From Banduia mediterranea (GTDB lineage Bacteria > Pseudomonadota > Gammaproteobacteria > Nevskiales > Nevskiaceae), in contig NZ_JAVRIC010000010.1 of NCBI RefSeq assembly GCF_031846245.1, positions 1 through 64,000 of the forward strand: 64,000 nt of DNA, read 5' to 3'. This document shows positions 57,066 to 64,000 of the stretch, in pieces. A program made the position numbers and the translations under genes. The notes under the pieces were generated by a model that saw nothing but the letters and a program-made list of their open reading frames with translations, was not told where the DNA came from and searched no databases. Position 1 is the first letter of the stretch, and each line of letters begins with the position of its first letter.

Positions 57066-59270
57066 ATGGAAAGGGGAAGGAGAATGGGCGAATCCGGACG
57101 GATGTGGGGGCTCGGCGGCGTTGGCACGCTGCGCCGTGCGATCGCAGCTTCGGTGATATTGCTGCTGGTCGCCTGTGGCGGCGGAAGCGGCGATAGTGGT
57201 GACATGATGGACGATGGCGGTGATGGCGGTGATGGCGGTGATCGTGGCGATACGCTGACGCTGACTGGCTTTCTCGTCGATTCCGGCGTCCAGGGTGTCG
57301 CCTTCAGCAGCGCACCGTCGGGAATGTCCGGCCTGACCGGCACCGGCGGCGCCTTCACCTACCTTAGCGGCGACACGCTCGGCTTTTCAGTCGGCAACAT
57401 CATGGTCGGCGCCCCGGTGCCAGGACGCTACAGGATTTCCCCAAAGACGATTGCCGACAGCACGGTTGCGGCCGGTGGGGTACCTACGGGCGTAAGCGCG
57501 GACGACATCGCCACCAATGTCGCGGTCTTCTTTCAGACTTTCGACGACGACGACAATCCCGACAATGGCATCGTCATCGGCAGCGACGTTACGGCGGCGG
57601 CTGGGGGCAAGTCCCTGGAGTTCGCGCAGCCCACCGACGAGTTCGTGCAGGACCCGGTATTGACGCAGCTTGCGCAGGACACGGGGCATGAAGTCGTCGA
57701 CCCGGCGGCGGCCAGCGCGCACACCGAGCGATCGACACGCGAGCAACTTGCAGGATCATGGACAGTCGACGACTCGGCGGTCGGCGGCGGGCTTGATTCT
57801 GCGGTAATCAGTTTCTTCACTGACGGGACCTATCTGTTCGGAACCGACCATAATGATCCGGACTGTTCCGATGGTTTCGAGTACGGACGTTATGCAATCG
57901 ATGCCGAAGCGGGAACGTTTCAGGCCGTCGGCGCCTACATCGATACCACGGGCGCGAACGGTGCTTGCGGCTTGTACGAACTACCCGAAGGGGGCGCGCT
58001 GTTCAACCTGGGCTTTGTCGATGCCGACACTCTGGAGCTGGTCGTTGCGAGCGATCCGGATTCCATCGTCGAACTCAAACGGGTGCCGGACAGCAGCGAT
58101 ATCGTCGGTAGCTGGCTACTCGACAGCCTGCCCGGTGACGGGGGGCCGGTCGTGGCCAGCTTCTTCGCCGATGGTGGGTATTTCCTCGTCGAGGTCGGCG
58201 AATCACCTTCTGGCGATTCGCGCGGCATCGAGGTCGGGACCTGGTCGATCGATTCGGATCACAACCTGACGGTGACCCAGACCGTGGACACCAATGGCGA
58301 CGGGGGGCTTTCGGACCAGGACGGCACGGTCACGCTGCAGGTCGATGCGGCGGGGCAGTTGGAACTGTACGTCTCCACGGAAGGCACCTATCTGCTGGAC
58401 CGTCTGCCCTTGCCCAAGGTGATCGATGTTTCGGACGTCGTCGGAGCCTGGTACGCGCCTGACCCTGCGGCGCCGAACGCCGATCCCGAGGCAGCAACGC
58501 TCACGATCGTCAATTTCCGGGCGGACGGCCAATATGTGTTCGGCAGTCAGGATGTCGATCCCGACTGTGACCGCGATTATCATGAACTCGATACCGGCGT
58601 TTACGACCCCAACTACGATCCTCCGGTCGACGGCGATCTCGACGCGGACGGCGTCGGTTCGGAGCTGGCCTCGTGGAACCTGGAATCGGGCCTGGCCCGC
58701 CTGTTCACCGCCGATGCGCGGGTCGATTCGGACGGTGCTTGCGGGCTCTACAGTCGTACCGCCTTGTTCCCGGGGGCGCCGGATACCGCTGCCTACCTGG
58801 AAGTGGTGGACGCCAATCGTTTGAATGCGATCTTCTACGAACTTCAGGATGGTGGCACCGGGGAAACGGAGTCCGGCGAATACGAACCGGAAGTCCGCCC
58901 GCGGCCGCTGCTGCGCATTCCGTCGGTGCAGAACTCGCTCGTCGGCAGCTGGACGCATTACGAGTCGCCGGGCCGACCCGACAGCATCAGCTTCTTCGCC
59001 GGCGGTTCGGCGTTCGTGATCGATACCGATGAAAATGGGGGTGTGGAACGCAGTACCTGGTCTCTGAACGAGGCGGGTAGCCAAGTCACGCTGGTGACCG
59101 ACGGCAGCGACCCGTATTGCGTGGACACGATCGGCGCCAGTTCGGACTGCGACGGTCCGCCGACCGGCACCACCTACGATCTCGCGTTCTCGACGGATGG
59201 GCGCCAGGCCACGCTGACCGAGCCTGCGACGGCTGAGGTACTGACATTGGTCAAAGTGACTTCACCCTGA
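57066..59270 (+). CDS. Large modular lipoprotein with repeated GSW domains
   Basis: A 734-aa (from 57066) or 728-aa (from 57084) lipoprotein. Signal and lipobox are AIAASVILLLVACGGGSGDS, followed by a Gly/Asp linker coded by a 9-nt repeat. The N-terminal domain (TLTGFLVDSGVQGVAFSSAP) precedes at least four copies of a module that starts (L/I/V)xGSW or GAW, runs through a FF.DG.Y(L/V)F strand and often ends in DGACGLY: LAGSWTVDD, IVGSWLLDS, VVGAWYAPD, LVGSWTHYE. Paired Cys in the modules suggest disulfides. No family was recognised; extracellular adhesion or calcium binding is only a guess. The 57084 start has the better ribosome site (aaggaga). Confidence 0.75.
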   Translation: MERGRRMGESGRMWGLGGVGTLRRAIAASVILLLVACGGGSGDSGDMMDDGGDGGDGGDRGDTLTLTGFLVDSGVQGVAFSSAPSGMSGLTGTGGAFTYLSGDTLGFSVGNIMVGAPVPGRYRISPKTIADSTVAAGGVPTGVSADDIATNVAVFFQTFDDDDNPDNGIVIGSDVTAAAGGKSLEFAQPTDEFVQDPVLTQLAQDTGHEVVDPAAASAHTERSTREQLAGSWTVDDSAVGGGLDSAVISFFTDGTYLFGTDHNDPDCSDGFEYGRYAIDAEAGTFQAVGAYIDTTGANGACGLYELPEGGALFNLGFVDADTLELVVASDPDSIVELKRVPDSSDIVGSWLLDSLPGDGGPVVASFFADGGYFLVEVGESPSGDSRGIEVGTWSIDSDHNLTVTQTVDTNGDGGLSDQDGTVTLQVDAAGQLELYVSTEGTYLLDRLPLPKVIDVSDVVGAWYAPDPAAPNADPEAATLTIVNFRADGQYVFGSQDVDPDCDRDYHELDTGVYDPNYDPPVDGDLDADGVGSELASWNLESGLARLFTADARVDSDGACGLYSRTALFPGAPDTAAYLEVVDANRLNAIFYELQDGGTGETESGEYEPEVRPRPLLRIPSVQNSLVGSWTHYESPGRPDSISFFAGGSAFVIDTDENGGVERSTWSLNEAGSQVTLVTDGSDPYCVDTIGASSDCDGPPTGTTYDLAFSTDGRQATLTEPATAEVLTLVKVTSP

Positions 59271-59289
59271 CCTAGTGGCAAGCCTCATC

Positions 59290-59322
59290 AAAAAAGGCCG
59301 GGATTGCCCGGCCTTTTTTGAT
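59290..59322. terminator. Bidirectional intrinsic terminator
   Basis: tcaaaaaaggccgggattgc followed by ccggccttttttga forms a GC-rich 7-bp stem (ggccggg/cccggcc) flanked by A6 and T6. It works in both directions and ends the modular lipoprotein transcript. Confidence 0.9.
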
Positions 59323-59774
59323 GTTCGGGAGAGGACACGCGGCAGAGCCCCTTGGGATGGCTGGCGTGCGCTCCGCGGCGCGGAGTAAAGCGTTCGTGCA
59401 TGTACTGCGCGACGGAGTCATGACGGTGGTACAGGCTACGGCTTTTGAAGAGGCTTTCAGCCCCAGCTTTACTGGGAGGTCGGCGCCGGCAAAAGAAAAG
59501 GGCCACAAAAAGGGCCACAAAGTGGCCCTCAGCTGCGAAAACACGACCTTTATTCTGGGTGTCGACTGCTCACCCCCCGATGAGACAATCGTCACGGCTA
59601 GGAAGCCGGGGCCGTGTCGCCTAGATGGCAGGCCCGTGCAGAGTATGTGCACCGCCGTCGCCGGTCTGTCCGATTCACTGATGGATTTGTGAAGAATTCC
59701 TGACGGGTTCAATAAACCTGTGTAATATATGGAGAAATTGTTCTGTCAAACCACGGGCAGGCCTTGGTGATGAT
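59323..59774. other. Intergenic region with tandem agggccaca repeats and a hairpin
   Basis: 450 bp without a convincing gene; frames on both strands have odd composition. At 59499-59529 agggccacaaa is repeated and the second copy forms a perfect 8-bp hairpin, agggccac-aaa-gtggccct (59511-59529). The last 80 bp before the regulator gene are AT-rich and probably carry its promoter. Confidence 0.5.
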
Positions 59775-62576
59775 ATGAGACTGGTGGTTCCGGACCGTAT
59801 TCCGGACGCCGAAATCGCAACTCAGACGCCAGCGGCAGGGGAGTTGCGCTGGCAATTCTCGGTGTTCGAACTCAACGAAGCTACGCGCGAGCTGTTTCGC
59901 GATGGCGTACTGCTGCACCTGGAACCCAAACCGCTCAACCTGCTCATGTACCTGTTGCGCCGTCCCGGCGAACTGGTCACCAAGGACGAATTGATCGAGG
60001 TGGTCTGGTCGGGGCGGGTCGTCACCGACAATGTCGTCGCCCGTTGCGTGACCAAGCTGCGTGAGGTCTTCGGCGACGAAGGGCAGGCGCTGCTCAAGAC
60101 CGTACACGGCTATGGCTACCGATTTACCGCGCGGGCGGTCCGGGTGTGCGACGACGCGCCGGAAGCCGCGCCGCTTCCCCAGTTCCGGCCCGGTGATTCG
60201 CCGCCAGGGCGGCCGGAATGGGTGCTCGTGGAGCATCTGGCGTCGGCCGGCGAAGTGTGGCTGGGCCGGCACCGTTCAAGCGGCGCTCAGAGCGTCTTCA
60301 AGTTCGCGACCGATGGGCGCGGGCTGACCAGCCTCAAGCGGGAAATTTCGATCTACCGGCTGATCAGAGGCGCATTGCAGGCACCTCTGCCGGTGGTCGA
60401 CATTCTCGACTGGAATCTGGACGAAGCACCGAGTTTCATCGAGATCGAGCACCATCCGCTCGGCAGTCTCCGCGACTGGGTGGAGGGACGCGGTGGACTG
60501 GCGCTCCTGCCGTTGTCGGAGCGCTTGGCTTTGATTGCCGAAATTGCGGTCGAGGTTGCGGCGATTCACTCGATCGGTGTGCTGCACAAGGATCTCAAGC
60601 CGGCAAACGTGCTGGTGTCGGGTATTGGCCAGCAGCGGGCGAGGTTGCTGCTCCGTGATTTCGGCAGCGGCCGTGTCGACATCGAAAGGCTCGGGGCGCT
60701 GGAACTGAGCCGCCTCGGATTCTCGCAATCCCAGTTGGGCGAGCGCGAAACCTTGGGCACACTGCTGTATACCGCGCCCGAGGTGCTTTCCGGGCAATTG
60801 CCGACGGTCAAGGCCGATCTCTACGCCTTGGGGGTGATGCTGTTCCAGTTCGTGGTCGGTGACTTGCGACGGCCGCTGGCGCCCGGTTGGGAGCGGGACG
60901 TCAGTGATGAACTGCTGCGCGAGGACATCGCGCGCGCCGCGGACATTCAACCGGAACACCGCCTGGCCGATGCGGCCGAGCTTGCGCAGCGACTGCGTAC
61001 ATTGCAGGAACGGCGCGATCGCGTGGAAGCGCGCAGCCGCGAAGCGGCCGCGCGCCAACGTACGCTGGAGCAGGCAGAACGAGACCGGCTGGCTCTGGAG
61101 CGTACCCGCGCCCGTCGGGCCTGGATGTACGCTCTGGTGGCGACCCTCGTGTTGGGTATCGCCGTTTCATTCTGGCTTTATCTGAGGGAACGCGAGGCCG
61201 AGCGCCGCGCCAGTACGGCGGCCGGTACCGCCTATGCAATCAACGCCTTTCTCAACGACGACGTGCTTTCGGCGGCGGACCCGTACCTGTCCGGCGGCGG
61301 ACGCAATGTCACGGTGAACTCGATACTGTCGCGTGCCGCCGGTCGCCTGGGAGCACTCAAGGATCGGCCCACCGTGCACGCGCAGCTGAGCCTGACGATC
61401 GGGCAGGCCTACGTCAATCTCGGCCTCACCGATGAGGCACGGGACGTTTACACCCAGGCGCTTGACAATGCACGTGGGCGTCTGTCGCCGCAGTCCGGAG
61501 AAATGCAATCACTGTTCCGGAGGCTTGCCTGGCTGGCTCTGGAAGATGGTCGCTACCCGGAGGCTCATCGCCTGTTCGACGAGTTGTACGAGTCTGCGCA
61601 GGTGTTGCCGGATCCCTGGCGCCCGGAGGCTCTGCTGCGTGCTCGTTATGGACTGGCGCGGCTGGACTACGATACCGGAAACTTTGTCCGCGCAGTGCAG
61701 GACTACGATGCGATTCTGGCGGACCTGCGTGAGCAGGGCGTCGATAATCCGCGGTTTCAGCGAGAAGTCGAATGGGATCTGGCCCAGTCCCTGTACGAGA
61801 CCCACGACTGGGCACGGGCCGATACGCTGACCCGCAATGTGGAAGCCTATTTCAGCGAAAGCCTCGGTGCCGAAAGTCCGGGCCTGTACTGGATTCGAGT
61901 GGGATACGGGCTCAGCCTGCTGGTGCGCGAGCGCTTCGGGGAGGCCGGCGAGCTGTTCGAGGCGGTACTGGCACAATCCACGCAGACCCTGGGTGAACGG
62001 CATCCGGTCAGCATGGCCTGCACTGAAGCGCTGGGGATGATTCGCCTGCGTCAGGGCGACGCCGCCGAGGCGCTGCCCTATTTTCAGACGGTTCTGGACT
62101 GGCGCATGCGTTATCGAGGACCGCAACATTACCTGACGCGCGAGGCGATGCTGCGCAAAGCCGAGGCCTTGTACGGATTGAACCGCTATTCCGAAGCGGA
62201 GGAACTGTTGACGCGCGCGCGCGAACTGTCGGTTGCGCAGCTCGGTGAGGAACACCCTGCGAGTCTCTCGATTTCAAGGGTGTTGGCGGAGACTCGAGCG
62301 GCTCTCGGCAATACGGTACAGGCGCAGGCGATGTTCGACCGCGTATTGGCGCTTGGACCACGACGCATGCCTGCCAATAACCTCCGTTTGGCGTGGACAC
62401 ATTTCGGTCTCGGTCGGCTCTATCGTGCGCAGGGGCGTGAAGTGCGCGCCGCCGTGCAATTCGAGCAGGCGTACCTCGCCTTCGAAGCGGCATTCGGGAG
62501 CCAGGATTCGAGAACGCTGGAAGCGCAGCGGCTGCTGCGCAATCCGAGCGCGGCCCCGAGTCCGCGTCTGTTCTGA
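59775..62576 (+). CDS. Fusion regulator: OmpR/CadC-type wHTH, Ser/Thr kinase, membrane helix, TPR
   Basis: A 933-aa protein with four parts. Residues ~25-120 form a Trans_reg_C winged helix (LHLEPKPLNLLMYLLRRPGE, TVHGYGYRFTARAV). Residues ~150-420 form a Hanks-type kinase with Lys176 (SVFKFA), catalytic loop HKDLKPANVL at 271 (HKD for HRD), DFG at 295-297 and YTAPEVL. The glycine loop is degenerate (LASAGEVWLG). A charged helix leads to one membrane segment at ~450-471 (WMYALVATLVLGIAVSFWLY), then a TPR-rich region ~520-920 (LGLTDEARDVYTQALDNARG) that would be periplasmic. It may sense outside and bind DNA inside, as CadC does, with kinase activity as an added output. Confidence 0.85.
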   Translation: MRLVVPDRIPDAEIATQTPAAGELRWQFSVFELNEATRELFRDGVLLHLEPKPLNLLMYLLRRPGELVTKDELIEVVWSGRVVTDNVVARCVTKLREVFGDEGQALLKTVHGYGYRFTARAVRVCDDAPEAAPLPQFRPGDSPPGRPEWVLVEHLASAGEVWLGRHRSSGAQSVFKFATDGRGLTSLKREISIYRLIRGALQAPLPVVDILDWNLDEAPSFIEIEHHPLGSLRDWVEGRGGLALLPLSERLALIAEIAVEVAAIHSIGVLHKDLKPANVLVSGIGQQRARLLLRDFGSGRVDIERLGALELSRLGFSQSQLGERETLGTLLYTAPEVLSGQLPTVKADLYALGVMLFQFVVGDLRRPLAPGWERDVSDELLREDIARAADIQPEHRLADAAELAQRLRTLQERRDRVEARSREAAARQRTLEQAERDRLALERTRARRAWMYALVATLVLGIAVSFWLYLREREAERRASTAAGTAYAINAFLNDDVLSAADPYLSGGGRNVTVNSILSRAAGRLGALKDRPTVHAQLSLTIGQAYVNLGLTDEARDVYTQALDNARGRLSPQSGEMQSLFRRLAWLALEDGRYPEAHRLFDELYESAQVLPDPWRPEALLRARYGLARLDYDTGNFVRAVQDYDAILADLREQGVDNPRFQREVEWDLAQSLYETHDWARADTLTRNVEAYFSESLGAESPGLYWIRVGYGLSLLVRERFGEAGELFEAVLAQSTQTLGERHPVSMACTEALGMIRLRQGDAAEALPYFQTVLDWRMRYRGPQHYLTREAMLRKAEALYGLNRYSEAEELLTRARELSVAQLGEEHPASLSISRVLAETRAALGNTVQAQAMFDRVLALGPRRMPANNLRLAWTHFGLGRLYRAQGREVRAAVQFEQAYLAFEAAFGSQDSRTLEAQRLLRNPSAAPSPRLF

Positions 62577-62845
62577 GCGGGGCCGCCCGGCGCACAAAAG
62601 ACCCGGTGGCTGGCTCGAACGGCGGCGTTTTCGAGCGCATTGATGTTGCGCCGCACAGAGATGAAATTCTAGGGGCTCATTTCATCGACAAGCAGCTTCC
62701 GCGAGTGCCGCCGCCGTCAATTCCGGCTATCGGTTAGAATCGGCGTCCTGTCGAGCCCGAATATCACTCATCAACTTGTATTGATCGGGGTCGGGCATTG
62801 GCGAGTCAATGATGAGAGCTGCTGAACGCTCGGGGGCGGTTTGGC
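62577..62845. other. Gap between the two fusion regulators
   Basis: 269 bp with no gene recognised. It is AT-richer than its surroundings toward the right and probably includes a promoter for the second regulator; no terminator hairpin with a T-tract was found. Confidence 0.4.
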
Positions 62846-64000
62846 GTGGGGAAGAAGCGGGATTCACTGGATGAACTGCCGGTCTCGGCGGGTCTTTGGC
62901 AATTTGGGGAGTTCGAGCTGGATCAACGGTCACGCGAGCTGCGTTGTGGCGGTGGAGCCCTGGAACTCGAGCCCAAGCCGTTCAACCTGCTGGTGCTGTT
63001 GTTGCAAAATGCCGGCGAACTGGTGACCAAGGAAGAGCTGTTCGATTCGCTGTGGCGCGGCAGCATCGTCACCGATTCCGTGCTGACACGCTGCGTGTCC
63101 AAGCTGCGACAGGCGCTCGGCGACAGTGCCGGCAAGCGCATCGTCACCGTTCATGGCTACGGTTATCGCCTGCAAGGCGAGGTGCGGCACCTGGACGATG
63201 AAGCGCCGCCGCCGCAGGACCTCGCCGCCGGCGTGCAGCCCGAGCCCGGAGATCCACTGCCGTACCGCAGCGGCTGGCGCTACGAAAAGCGCCTCGGCGG
63301 TCACGGTCACACTTGGCGGATCGTCTCAAACGACGGGAGCCAGCGGCGTGTGGTCAAGCAGGCGAGCAATGTCGCTGAAGCCCACAGCCTGTACCGTGAG
63401 CACAGCCTCTGCAGTGTGCTGTTTCGTGCGTATGGCGAAAGCGGACCGTTCGTGCGCGTGCTTGAGTTGATTTCGCACGAGACCTTGCCGGCCCTTGAGT
63501 TTGAATATCTGCCGGCCGGTTCGCTCGGCGACTGGTATCTGGATTGCGGCGGTGTCGACCGCGTGTCACTGGAGTGTCGGATCGATCTCGCCATTCAGAT
63601 TGCGGAAGCCCTGAATGCCGTTCATCAGGCGGGCATTCTGCACAAGGATCTCAAGCCCTCCAATCTGCTGATCGAAATCGATTCGCAGGGAGCGCCGCGC
63701 GTGCGGCTCGCGGACTTCGGCGCCGGTCATTTGCTGCAGCGTTCACGCCTGATTGAACTGGGGCTGACCCGCGGATTGTTTCCGACCCTGGCGGACAGCG
63801 GTTCGGGCACGCCGTTCTACACAGCGCCGGAAGTGTTGGACCAGCAGACGCCGACGGTGCGCTCCGATATCTATTCACTCGGCGTACTCCTGTATCAACT
63901 GGTGACCGGCGATCTGCAGCGTGCCTTCACGCCGGGCTGGGAGCGCGATGTTCCCGACGAAATGCTGCGCTCCGACATTGCGGACTGCGCCGACCGCGAC
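62846..64000 (+). CDS. Second wHTH-Ser/Thr kinase fusion regulator (runs off the window)
   Basis: 385 codons are visible from the GTG at 62846 (MGKKRDSLDELPVSAGLWQF), with no in-frame ATG upstream. Winged helix: LELEPKPFNLLVLLLQNAGE, TVHGYGYRLQGEV. Kinase: glycine-rich loop RLGGHGHTW, Lys171 (RVVKQA), catalytic loop HKDLKPSNLL at 266, LADFGAGH and FYTAPEVLDQ, SDIYSLGVLLYQLVTGDLQ. It is a tandem paralogue of the preceding gene, with a better glycine loop. The membrane helix and TPR part are expected beyond 64000 but are not seen. Confidence 0.85.
   Translation, partial: MGKKRDSLDELPVSAGLWQFGEFELDQRSRELRCGGGALELEPKPFNLLVLLLQNAGELVTKEELFDSLWRGSIVTDSVLTRCVSKLRQALGDSAGKRIVTVHGYGYRLQGEVRHLDDEAPPPQDLAAGVQPEPGDPLPYRSGWRYEKRLGGHGHTWRIVSNDGSQRRVVKQASNVAEAHSLYREHSLCSVLFRAYGESGPFVRVLELISHETLPALEFEYLPAGSLGDWYLDCGGVDRVSLECRIDLAIQIAEALNAVHQAGILHKDLKPSNLLIEIDSQGAPRVRLADFGAGHLLQRSRLIELGLTRGLFPTLADSGSGTPFYTAPEVLDQQTPTVRSDIYSLGVLLYQLVTGDLQRAFTPGWERDVPDEMLRSDIADCADRD

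Noticed and set aside
59272-59712. 146-codon - frame after the modular lipoprotein gene
   Set aside because: It begins beyond and reads back through the terminator hairpin; composition is random and it has no ribosome site.

Overview
The window reads as a high-GC gammaproteobacterial chromosome. The best inferred placement is the Xanthomonadales/Nevskiales side of the class. The evidence is the conserved run mreBCD-mrdA-rodA-mltB-rlpA-dacA-ybeD-lipB, a complete mlaFEDCBA operon, gatCAB, a DUF1820 gene, and an astA/M20-hydrolase pair. No rRNA, tRNA or CRISPR array was seen.

Region 1 (1-8.9 kb) is accessory DNA. It starts with an IS1380-type transposase fragment and an AraC-family regulator. 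Next come two near-identical 296-bp elements with perfect 17-bp inverted ends, which look like internally deleted RAYT (REP-associated tyrosine transposase) copies. Between them lies the 5' end of a group II intron reverse transcriptase. The rest, 2.4-8.9 kb, is a sedentary chromosomal integron. Its tyrosine integrase (intI, + strand) lies beside tgt, with an attI-like core upstream. Seven attC sites delimit seven complete cassettes, and an eighth cassette is broken by the 296-bp element. Most cassette genes point away from intI, as expected. Products include a Dam-like adenine methyltransferase (inverted), an ABM-fold monooxygenase, a BamE-like lipoprotein, and a two-gene cassette with a HEPN-like protein and a Sel1-repeat protein.

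Region 2 (8.9-15.4 kb) is metabolic: tgt, a glutathione peroxidase, a fused glucosylglycerol-phosphate synthase/phosphatase (compatible solute), astA and an M20 peptidase.

Region 3 (15.4-24.8 kb) is a self-contained export and signalling locus: a TolC-like channel, a membrane fusion protein, an ABC ATPase, two FtsX/MacB-type permeases, a decayed third permease, a sigma54-dependent (NtrC-type) regulator and its histidine kinase. I found sigma54-type promoters before both the TolC-like and fusion-protein genes, each preceded by GTCCG/CGGAC inverted repeats. The regulator probably switches on its neighbouring pump through these.

Region 4 (24.9-31.2 kb) holds an NhaC-type antiporter and a light-sensing operon: bacteriophytochrome, single-domain response regulator and hybrid kinase. 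An IS256-type remnant follows.

Region 5 (31.6-55.0 kb) is core genome: DUF1820, an MBL-fold hydrolase, purL, the Mla lipid-transport operon, lipB-ybeD-dacA-rlpA-mltB-rodA-mrdA-mreDCB (all on -), then gatCAB and hslO on +. Short GCGTGAGG-rich repeats sit at three gene junctions.

Region 6 (55.5-64.0 kb) looks lineage-specific: a lipoprotein fragment with an in-frame stop, a FadL-like outer-membrane barrel, a modular repeat lipoprotein, and two tandem giant regulators. The first regulator fuses an OmpR/CadC-type DNA-binding domain, a Ser/Thr kinase, a membrane helix and a TPR region. The second runs off the window edge.
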